A stretch of DNA of 64,000 bases from Sphaerolaimus hirsutus (lineage: Eukaryota; Nematoda; Chromadorea; Monhysterida; Sphaerolaimidae). Where the stretch lies: assembly GCA_964036195.1 (NCBI GenBank), contig OZ038458.1:8569832-8633831 (forward strand), in the 5' to 3' direction. Under the pieces are notes generated by a model, which ran no database searches, was not told the origin of the DNA, and saw nothing but the letters and a program-made list of their open reading frames with translations. This document shows, one piece after another, positions 48,088 through 58,406 of this stretch (position 1 is its first letter; each line of letters begins with the position of its first letter). A program made the position numbers and the translations under genes.

Positions 48088-50105
48088 TATATAGTCGGCA
48101 GACATGATATTATACAGGTTTGGTCCACTTATGTTTCCCTTCGCTGAGCGTCAATGAAATTCAACATCTTACTGAACAGCGAAGCGCGATACATCTTAAA
48201 TACGGTAGAAAAACGGTGCACAGTGGGTCGTAAATATGCCAATATGTATAGTCGACAGACATATCATTCTACAAAATTGGAAAGTTATATTTTGTTCTTG
48301 TAGAGCGAACGAGAAAGGAATTAAGTAAAAACAAAAATATAAAGATAGTAAGAAGGAAAATAAAAATGTGCTGTTCTTTACGCACTCATTTACTCCAAGT
48401 TTTGTGCCGATAGGTGCTGCAAATTTTTGATTATACTTTTACCTACGTTTAATCTAATTCATATTTAGAAAAGTTACACGCTATCGATTCATTTTGACGA
48501 AAACTTGTTACGTTCAAAATTTGGAATTCAGAAAACGTTCCCGCTTTGTATTTATTCAGATGCTGTCCATCCAGACGACGCTTGGCTGGCATCATGCCAA
48601 AAAACTCAACTACACTTTTACGGGGGTTTGAATTGTGCGGGCACAATTGAATAGTTTCATTCCGTATATGCCTAAGCACAAGTCACCAAAACGGTGTTCT
48701 ACGGGTTGGATACAGCGTGCATGATATGACATCATGCAACTCATTGTATAGTATCATGTCTGCCAACTATACACACTTTTTTGTTCTTGTTGAACTGTAA
48801 AATACCTGGATTACGTCAGTTGACAGAATGCATTCATACAACGAATTAGGTATACTCAGCGGACCGTATGCTATGCATTTTTCTGAAGGAAACACTCCAT
48901 CATAACGTCATCATTAATAAAACAAAAATAATTCCAGCAAAAAAGAAAAAAACATTTCGGGAAAAAAACATTCATAGTTTGTATTTACGCGACTCCGTCT
49001 TTTTCTTTTTTGAATATTTTTCTTTTTGTGAAATGGCATACATAAGTATTTATCATGCTTGCGCGTTATCGACCAAGACAGAAATAATTTTGGGTGCATA
49101 CTTTGCGGTCCGCTTAGTATAAGTCCATGTTTTCTGAAGAAAAATAACTCCACCCTTTGAATAACTCCTCCCCCTTGAACAACTCGCCCCTCCAAAACTC
49201 TGATGAACAACCCCCCCCCTGCGAACAAGTCTTGAACACACTCTACACACCGTTTTGTTGTTGTTGGACTGTAAAATACCTGGATTATGTGCATTGACGA
49301 ATGCATTCATTCTGTCAGCTACTGTTGACATGGATAAACCTGGGTCAACTCCAATGTGTTCGGTAAGAGATACCTACATCAGTTTTGGAATTTTGTCGTC
49401 GAAGTTTGGAACTAGTTAATCTGCGTACTATACTTGGCGTTGATACTATACAATGAGTTGCATGATGTCATATCATGCACGCTGTATCCAACCCGTAGAA
49501 CTCTGTTTTGGTGACTCGTGCTTACACATATACAGAGTGAAACTATTCAATTGTGCCCGCACAATTCAAACCCCCCGTCAAAGTGTAGTTGATTTTTTTG
49601 GCATTATGCCATCCAAGCGTCGTCTGGATGGACAGCATCTGAATAAATACAAAGCGGGAACGTTTTCTGAATTCAAAATTTTGAACGTAACAAGTTTTCT
49701 TCAAAATGAATTGATAGCCTGTAACTTTTCTAAATATGAATAAGATTCAACGTAGGTAAACGTATAATCAAAAATTTGCAGCACCTATCAGCACAAAAAT
49801 TGGAGTAAACGAGTGCGTAAAGAACCGCACATTTTTATTTTCCTTTTTATTATCTTTCCATTTCCTTTTTTAATATTTTCATTTCTTGTTCACTCCGTAC
49901 AAGAACAAAATATAACTTTCCAATTTTGTAGAATGATATGTCCGTCGACTATACATATTGGCATATTTACAACCCACTGTGCACCGTTTTTCTACCGTAT
50001 TTAAGATGTATCGCACTTCGCGGTTCAGTAAGATGTTGAATTTCATTGACGCTCAGCGAAGCGAAACATAAGTGGACCAAACCTGTATAATATCATGTCT
50101 GTCGA
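48088..50105. repeat. Large foldback (inverted arms about 680 bp) in U2 unit 1
   Basis: Left arm about 48088-48775, right arm about 49434-50105. CATGATATTATACAGGTTTG faces CAAACCTGTATAATATCATG. The arms enclose an ACTCGGCGGACCGC-type MITE (48851-49120). One strand of each arm reads through an open frame of 76-96 codons containing RRLDGQHLNKYKAGTFSEF. The same structure recurs at about 53930-55870. Confidence 0.75.
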
Positions 50106-50414
50106 GTTTAGCAATGTGTTTGCGTGAGGAATATACGCTATTTACTGATACCTTGGAACTTGGCCAATTTTACTTTCCCACTACACGAAAATCAATTTCT
50201 AATTATTGTAATTTGCATACATTGTTTGCGTGGGGAGGGAAGAAACCCGCCTCGGAATTCTACACAGCGGATACTGAGAACGTGTTTCTGATACATTTCG
50301 TTTGACAATCAGCCCCAACTACCAACTGTACTGCTCGTAATAAAAAGTTGATAAAACACTCGATCATACGACGCAGCGCAACGAAAATTCAAGTTCAAAA
50401 GCACCCCCCGAGGG

Positions 50415-50600
50415 GTTGGGCCGTTCCCAGCAGCAGTGCAGCGCTGGGCCAACCCGCGGCAGGGCACAGCGAGCTGTGGCTCCACGCCTTGGTCCAAAAA
50501 ATCGACTAATCTCAGTGCAACCAATAGGTTGCATATCAGAGATTAAGCTGATAAGAACAGATACTACACTTTGATCTTAGCCAAAAGGCCGAGAAGCGAT
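50415..50600 (-). ncRNA. U2: U2 spliceosomal snRNA, copy 3 (variant Sm region)
   Basis: Same length as the other copies. The - strand reads GATTTTTTGGACC where copies 1, 2 and 4 read GATTTTTGGGACC, a single substitution next to the Sm-type site. The upstream bases next to the RNA start also differ (ACTGATCAGTG against ACTGGGCAGTG on +). It may be functional or slightly diverged. Confidence 0.9.
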
Positions 50601-50915
50601 ACTGATCAGTGTTTGGGGATGGTACTGGATGTTGAGTGAAACGTGAAGTTTGCGGGTTCAGCACGTTTTCGTTATGAGTGCGAAAATACACGGTGGCCCA
50701 CATTTGCAATTCCCGATTGGTAAGCTCTCGATTGGTGTTTACCGGGACGTGACCGGGAAGGTGTTTACATGTAAATCAGTACTTCTTTTTGCATAAATTT
50801 GAAGCTTTCATTTTCAGCACTGTAGACGGGGACTTTTAAAAGCACACATCATAGAAAAGTGCTTTAAAATTGAAAAAATCACATTGTTAACTCTTAATGT
50901 ACCAATATTTATGTA

Positions 50916-51298
50916 CCCTATTTCCTCGAAATACCCCCAGGGGGGTTTATTTTTTCAGAGTGAGAATTTTGAGGGGGGTGTTAAACGAGAGGGGTGTTTC
51001 GAGGGGGGGGGGCTTATTATTTCGCCAGAAATTTTTTAACTCCCAGTACTAATTTGTAGTTTGTAGCGTAAGCAGACGTTGAAAAACGCAACAATAAGCA
51101 CCATGTATAAGAGCCTATAGACTTACATGTCATGTAGGTGGTATGAAACAGGTGTTAACATAACACAGTCATTGTTTTTAACATCTGTTCTGCATTGCCC
51201 AAATCACACACCATAATTTTTGTCGTTTACATTCCCTATACACTCAAAATGGGGGGGGGGGTGTATTTCGAAAGGGTGGGTATTTCCAAGAATTATGG
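50916..51298. mobile_element. Degraded CCGTATTT-superfamily MITE, copy in U2 unit 2
   Basis: TA-CCCTATTTCCTCGAAATAC faces TTCCAAGAATTATGG-TA. It is the duplicate of 46054-46433. Confidence 0.65.
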
Positions 51299-51814
51299 TA
51301 TATATATTTTTGCAAATCAAAATTTCAACCTGCCAAAATATTTATTGATTTCGAAATGCGAAACATGCGTAGACATGCGAAATCGAAATTTTGAGTTTCA
51401 AAAAAATTTACATACAAATTGAAATTTTGATTTGCCAAAAATAAAATATTTGCATATGCAAATCAAAATTTTGATTTCAAAATCAAAAGTACCAATGTAC
51501 AATTTGTGCTTTTAAAAGTACTGATCTGCATGAAAGTTTCCCAATTGTGCCTATGAAAGTACCGATCTACAGTAAATTAAGGGTATCACTATCACAAAAT
51601 TTTATATAGCTAGTGTTATGTGTATAATCAACGATTATACCCATGCATGTGGATACCCAACAATATACCCAAAATACCCGTACCCAAAATATCCATACCT
51701 GATATTCATGTATGGGTATTGCATACTCCAAACATTCAGTTGCGATTATCTCAAAATCGATTTTTCGTAGATAGGGATTTTTAGAAGCACACCCTTCAAA
51801 TGTACAGTGACTTG

Positions 51815-52777
51815 TAGTGATGGAATGGCGCCATGGCGCTGGCGCCATTTGAGGGCGCCAAAGGGCGCCGCGCCATGGCGCCATTGGCGCTTGGCGCCCT
51901 TTTTCTGTGGCGCCCTTGGCGCCTGGCGCCCACATTCTGAAAGGCGCCATGGCGCCCTTGGCGCGTGGCGCCCTTTTTCCGTGGCGCCCTTGGCGCCTGG
52001 CGCCCACATTCTGAAAGGCGCCATGGCGCCCTTGGCGCGTGGCGCCCTTTTTCCGTGGCGCCCTGCTTTAGAAGGGCGCCAAAAAGGCGCCAGCAGGGTT
52101 TCACGGTGAGTGCTGTGTAAACAAAAAAAAATGAAAAACGCATTTGTGGATGATCTAAATTTGCCAGAAAAATGGACGGAGTGGTGTGAGTGGGTGGAAA
52201 TCTTTCGTCCAACGGTTCATCAGATCTGTCTGACGGATCAGAAGACAAGAATGATGGATCGTTAACTTGCAAAATCATAAATAAACGGATTTAAATCGTT
52301 GCAATTAGGAAACATTGTTTGGAAAGGTCTATTTGTAATGAATGGATTGTTGTCAAATGACAATTTCCATTGCGTTTGAATTCGTCATGTGGATTTTATT
52401 CAAAAAAATTTTTGTTGCTAGCCTTGTTTTTGTTCATTACATCCTGGAGAACGCGAATTTAGAAGTGAATGCGCGTACAATGGTGGTGTAGCAACATTTT
52501 TAGCACACGCATGGTGTTGTAGGCACTTTTTTATCCTGGCGCCCTTGGCGCCTGGCGCCCTATTTTCCAAATGGCGCCATGGCACCCTTGGCGCTTGGCG
52601 CCCTCTTTCCGTGGCGCCCCTGGCGTCTGGCGCCCACTTTCTGAATGGCGCCATGGCGCCCTTGGCGCCTGGCGCCCTTTTTCTGTGGCGCCCTTGGCGC
52701 TTGGCGCCCACTTTCCGAATGGCGCCATGGCGCCCTTGGCGCCTGGCGCCATTTTTTCTGGCGCTTTTCCATCACTA
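51815..52777. mobile_element. 963-bp hAT-type element, TAGTGATG family, GGCGCC-rich
   Basis: TAGTGATGGAATGGCGCC faces GGCGCTTTTCCATCACTA. Exact 8-bp duplications GTGACTTG at 51807-51814 and 52778-52785. The sister unit holds a single GTGACTTG at 46942-46949, the empty site. The ends consist of dense GGCGCC palindromes. No transposase. Confidence 0.93.
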
Positions 52778-53168
52778 GTGACTTGCCGGGCGCAAAAGCA
52801 CCACGACGGTCAGCGGTCGATGCCAATGTGAAAAAGTGAAACGTGGAAACGATCCCCTAATAATTTTCAATTGATGCAATCAGTGAAGGCTTTCAGTGAT
52901 AAAGTGACTGGAAATACAATTCACTTTACTCGATTTAACAGAAAAATTTTTTTTCCAGTGTTGATGCTTTACATTTGACACTACATTTGACACTTAGCAT
53001 GACAATTGACATTTGACATTGCATTTGACTTTTCATTTGACACTTTACTTTACACTTTACATGGCTTGGGACTGCCATGGTCTTCTGAATATTACATATA
53101 CCGTATGTCATCAAATAACTCACCCCTTGAATAACTCCCCCCTCAATAACTCTGAAACGTGATCTGAC

Positions 53169-53766
53169 CAGAGTTGTTAAAAGGTACGTACGTTTACTCA
53201 AAAAATACGCGTACGCGAGTACACGGTAAATACATTTACATATACTTTTCAAAAAAATACCATACGCACTTGTACGCGTACACTTTCAAAGCGTACGCGT
53301 ACGGAAAATGTATTTATGAAAATTCAATGTGGGACGTATTTATAAAGTGACTACCTACACTGCTATGTATTTACAGAAGTGGTTCCATTGAATATTTTAG
53401 ATATGCGGGGGTAGTGCCTTTAAAAATTTCAACCAAATCGAAATGGTTGTGGAGACAATGGATGTGGTAAACGAGTCGGGAGAACGATGATTTTATCTCC
53501 TAGAAAAAGAGACCTTGAAAACTATATAATCTGTCATGCTTATAGAAAAACATACGTTGTGCTGTACATGTATGAAAAAGTGCCCACTTTCACACATTCT
53601 ATGAAGAAAAGTAGTCGTTTCTACACTCACAAAAAAGTACCCACATTTACGCGTACGTACGAGTAAAAAAAAGTATTTTACATTTTCTATACTTTGTGGT
53701 GCGTAAAAATAAAATACTTACATTTACATATACTTTTAAGAAAGTTCAGTAATTCTAACAACTCTG
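53169..53766. mobile_element. hAT-type MITE, CAGAGTTGTTA family, U2 unit 2
   Basis: It is the duplicate of 47333-47927, with the same GATCTGAC duplications (53161-53168 and 53767-53774). It was present before the unit duplicated. Confidence 0.9.
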
Positions 53767-53929
53767 GATCTGACGAAGAACCCCCCCCCCCCGCGAACAG
53801 GTTTTGAATAACTTCCCCCTCTGGGTGAATAATATTGCTACATAAAAAAAATGATGAATGAAAATGCAAAAGAATGTTAACATATGGCGGTGACATATTT
53901 ACATAACGTGTACGCAGTGTATATAGTCG

Positions 53930-55870
53930 GCAGACATGATATTATACAGGTTTGGTCCACTTATGTTTCCCTTCGCTGAGCGTCAATGAAATTCAACATC
54001 TTACTGAACAGCGAAGCGCGATACATCTTAAATACGGTAGAAAAACGGTGCACAGTGGGTCGTAAATATGCCAATATGTATAGTCGACAGACATATCATT
54101 CTACAAAATTGGAAAGTTATATTTTGTTCTTGTAGAGCGAACGAGAAAGGAATTTAGTAAAGACGAAAATATAAAGATAGTAAGAAGGAAAATAAAAATG
54201 TGCTGTTCTTTACGCACTCATTTACTCCAAGTTTTGTGCTGATAGGTGCTGCAAATTTTTGATTATACTTTTACCTACGTTTAATCTAATTCATATTTAG
54301 AAAAGTTACATGCTATCGATTAATTTTGACGAAAACTTGTTACGTTCAAAATTTGGAATTCAGAAAACGTTCGCGCTTTGTATTTATTCAGATGCTGTCC
54401 ATCCAGACGACGCTTGGATGGCATCATGCCAAAAAACTCAACTACACTTTTACAGGGGTTTGAAACGGTGTTCTACGGGTTGGATACAGCGTGTATGATA
54501 TGACATCATGCAACTCATTGTATAGTATCATGTCTGCCGACTATACACACTTTTTTGTTCTTGTTGAACTGTAAAATACCTGGATTACGTCAGTTGACAG
54601 AATGCATTCATACAACGAATTAGGTATACTCAGCGGACCGTATGCTATGCATTTTTCTGAAGGAAACACTCCATCATAACGTCATCATTAATAAAACAAA
54701 AATAATTCCAGCAAAAAAGAAAAAAACATTTCGGGAAAAAAACATTCATAGTTTGTATTTACGCAACTCCGCCTTTTTCTTTTTTGGATATTTTTCTTTT
54801 TGTGAAATGGCATACATAAGTATTTATCATGCTCGCGCGTTATCGACCAAGACAGAAATAATTTTGGGCGCATACTTTGCGGTCCGCTGAGTATAAGTCC
54901 ATGTTTTCTGAAGAAAAATAACTCCACCCTTTGAATAACTCCTCCCCCTTGAACAACTCGCCCCTCCAAAACTCTGATGAACAACCCCCCCCCCTGCGAA
55001 CAAGTCTTGAACACACTCTACACACCGTTTTGTTGTTGTTGGACTGTAAAATACCTGGATTATGTCCATTGACGAATGCATTCATTCTGTCAGCTACTGT
55101 TGACATGGATAAACCTGGGTCAACTCCAATGTGTTTGGTAAGAGATACCTACATCAGTTTTGGAATTTTGTTGTCGAAGTTCGGAACTAGTTAATCTGCG
55201 TACTATACTCGGCGTACATGATACTATACAATGAGTTGCATGATGTCATATCATGCACGATGTATCCAACCTGTAGAACTCTGTTTTGGTGACTCGTGCT
55301 TACGCATATACGGAGTGAAACTATTCAATTGTGCCCGCACAATTCAAACCCCCAGTCAAAGTGTAGTTGATTTTTTTGGCATTTTGCCATCCAAGCATCG
55401 TCTGGATGGACAGCATCTGAATAAATACAAAGCGGGGACGTTTTCAGAATTCAAAATTTTGAACGTAACAAGTTTTCTTCAAAATGAATTGATAGCCTGT
55501 AACTTTTCTAAATATGAATTATATTAAACGTAGGTAAACGTATAATAAAAAATTTGCAGCACCTATCAGCACAAAAATTGGAGTAAACAAGTGCGTAAAG
55601 AACCGCACATTTTTATTTTCCTTTTTATTATCTTTCCATTTCATTTTTAATATTTTCATTTCTCGTTCACTCCGTACAAGAACAAAATATAACTTTCCAA
55701 TTTTGTAGAATGATATGTCTGTCGACTATACATATTGGCATATTTACAACCCACTGTGCACCGTTTTTCTACCGTATTTAAGATGTATCGCACTTCGCTG
55801 TTCAGTAAGATGTTGAATTTCATTGACGCTCAGCGAAGCGAAACATAAGTGGACCAAACCTGTATAATAT
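53930..55870. repeat. Large foldback in U2 unit 2
   Basis: It is the duplicate of the foldback at 48088-50105, with an ACTCGGCGGACCGC-type MITE (54624-54894) between its arms. The left arm has lost about 60 bp around 54460. Confidence 0.7.
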
Positions 55871-56192
55871 CATGTCTGTCGAGTTTAGCAATGTGTTCGC
55901 GTGAGGAATATACGCTATTTACTGATACCTTTGGAACTTGGCCAATTTTACTTTCCCACTACACGAAAATCAATTTCTAATTTTCGTATTTTGCATACAT
56001 TGTTTGCGTGGGGAGGGAAGAAACCCGCCTCGGAATTCTACACAGCGGATACTGAGAACGTGTTTCTGATACATTTCGTTTGACAATCAGCCCCAACTAC
56101 CAACTGTACTGCTCGTAATTAAACGTTGATAAAACACTCGATCATACGACGCAGCGCAACGAAAATTCAAGTTCAGAAGCACCCCCCGAGGG

Positions 56193-56378
56193 GTTGGGCC
56201 GTTCCCAGCGGCAGTGCAGCGCTGGGCCAACCCGCGGCAGGGCACAGCGAGCTGTGGCTCCACGCCTTGGTCCCAAAAATCGACTAATCTCAGTGCAACC
56301 AATAGGTTGCATATCAGAGATTAAGCTGATAAGAACAGATACTACACTTTGATCTTAGCCAAAAGGCCGAGAAGCGAT
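56193..56378 (-). ncRNA. U2: U2 spliceosomal snRNA, copy 4
   Basis: Same length, 5' half and Sm-type site as copies 1 and 2. Its upstream flank is conserved for about 95 bp and is then cut by the element at 56474-58406. Confidence 0.93.
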
Positions 56379-56473
56379 ACTGGGCAGTGTTTGGGGATGG
56401 TACTGGACGTTGAGTGAAACGTGAAGTTTGCGGGTTCAGCACGTTTTCGTTATGAGTGCGAAAATACACCGTG

Positions 56474-58406
56474 TAGGGTGTCAAAAATTTTTTTTTACGG
56501 AAAACGGAAAACGGAAAGGTAAAATTTTGTCACTTTACGGAAAACGGAAAAAGGAAAGGTAAAAAAAAAATTTCTGCCGGAAAACGGAAAACGGAAAGGT
56601 AAAAAAATATCACTCAGCGGAAAACGGAAAACGGAAAGGTAAAAAAAAATTGTCGGCCGGAAAACGGAAAACGGAAAAATGAAATGCCGGAAAACGGAAA
56701 ACGGAAAGCAAAATTTTCACGGAAACGGAAAAAAATAAAGTGAAATTAGCACGGTAATAGACAAATTTGCAGAACTAACACCAGCATGCAGGTTTGCCTG
56801 TTTGGCTTTGATTGTGGTAGCTGTACATTCTGCAACTATGGATCATGCCTGTAACTTCACTTGTAGTTCAAGCTTAACTGAACCAACAAAAAATCATCAA
56901 AAAGTAGCCATAGTGGCCATAGGAAAGGAAACACTACGACAATTTCACAGTCTAGAAGCAGTGGGAATCACTGATGACCCCTATGCAATTGATGATGACA
57001 TTGCAGAGGAGATGATAATAAATAGCATAAAATTCAACGGCAACAACAAACGATACTATATTGACTGGCCGTATAAAGAGAGTATCAGTGACCTGCCCAC
57101 GGGAAAAGCAGAAGCCTTGGTGCGTTTTAAATCACTGATAAGAAGATTCAACAAAGATCCAAACTTATTCAAACAATACCAGAAAGTTTTGGACGACCAA
57201 CTAGAAAAGGGAATAATTGAGATCTGTGATGACAAAACAGACAACAAGGGGATTCATTACCTGCCACACCAGCCAGTAATCACGCCGGGCAAATCGACAT
57301 CATGCAGAATTATGTACGATGGGTCGGCAGGTAAGCCCAGTTTCAACGAGTGCCTTTTTAGAGGACCAATTACAACACCATTAGCACTGGGCTTACTCAT
57401 GAGGTTCAGGGCAGGCAATCTAGCATTAAATGCCGATATTGAAAAGTCATTTTTGCAAATAGGATTGCATGACCAAGCTAGAGACTACACACTATTTTTC
57501 TGGCTGAAAGATGCCTCAAAACCAGTAACTGAAAATAACTTAGTAGTACTTCGTTTTAAACGTGTACTGTTTGGACTTGTCTGCAGCCCAGCAATTTTGG
57601 GAGCAGGCATAAAATACCATTTAAATGTGACAATAAACAACATGAATGAATATGAAGAAAATGAAGGGGAACAAAACCAGTTGGCGATGATAATAAACAA
57701 CATTTAGGTTGAGTACTTCATCATGATTGTCACGAATAAAGTTGAAGCTTTAGAACTATATTACAAAGTCAAAGCTTTATTTAACCAATGTTCTATGAAC
57801 ATGAGGGAATGGCTGTCAAACTCCAGATCAGTCATGAATGAAATAGCAGAAAACGACAGGAGTCCAAAGGTGAATAAAATTGTCGCAGTAATGGGCATGA
57901 AATAAAGTCACCGAACAGACATGCTGGCAATATCAACACCAAAATTGCAAATTGACAGCATCACAACACCAACCAGACGAAACTTGAATAAATTATTGGT
58001 GTCAGCATATGACCCAATTGGGTTCACAGCACCGGTTTCACTGACCCTGAAATCCCAGTTGTCAATGCTGCTCCAAGAGACAAAAACAACACAATGGGAT
58101 GAGCCAATTGAAGATAAATACAGATTGGAAAAACAATGGAAAAATGCCAGAAAACTGAAAATCGAGCCAGAAAATGGAAAAATGGCCTGGTAAAACGGAA
58201 ACGGAAAGGTAAAAATTTTTCAGCCGGAAAACGGAAAAATGGGCCGGAAAAACGGAAACGGAAAGGTAAAAAATTTTCAGCTGGTGGAAAACGGAAAACG
58301 GAAAGGTAAAAATTTTTCGGCTGCCGGAAAACGGAAAACGGAAAGGTAAAAAATTTTCCTGCGGAAAGGCGGAAACGGAAAACGGAAACGGAAATTTGAC
58401 ACCCTA
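56474..58406. mobile_element. 1.93-kb hAT-type element carrying a BEL/Pao fragment
   Basis: TAGGGTGTCAAAAATTTTTT faces AAATTTGACACCCTA. Flanks ACACCGTG (56466-56473) and AGTCCGTG (58407-58414) match at 6 of 8. The inner ends are tandem ACGGAAA units (56500-56740 and 58190-58390). The middle is retrotransposon-derived coding sequence. The other U2 copies run straight on at this point (CGTGGCCCAC), so the insertion is local to copy 4. Confidence 0.82.
56802..58193 (+). pseudogene. BEL/Pao LTR-retrotransposon pol fragment (reverse transcriptase), broken
   Basis: The first open stretch (56802-57706) has the BEL/Pao RT pattern: YYIDWPYK, GIHYLPHQPVITPGK, RIMYDGSAGKPSFNECL, GPITTPLALGLL, NADIEKSFLQIGL, LRFKRVLFGLVCSPAIL. 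A stop (57705) follows, then MREWLSNS in a second stretch (57723-57905), another stop, and NLNKLLVSAYDPIGFTAPVSL in a third (57921-58193). The YxDD catalytic motif expected after the FG-SP block is not recognisable. No gag, protease, integrase or LTRs are seen. It is enclosed on both sides by the ACGGAAA repeats of the hAT-type element, so it looks captured, not independently inserted. Confidence 0.85.

Larger units (their letters stand above)
45238..55886. repeat. Two tandem U2-bearing repeat units
   Basis: The junction motif AGCAATGTGTTCGCGTG is found at 45238, 50108 and 55887 (one base differs at 50108). It defines units of 4870 bp and 5779 bp. The units are almost identical by eye; the longer one has an extra 963-bp hAT-type element. 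A further, more diverged unit start is visible near 41428, and a partial unit follows 55887. Each unit contains one U2 gene, a degraded CCGTATTT element, a CAGAGTTGTTA element and a large foldback. Confidence 0.85.
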
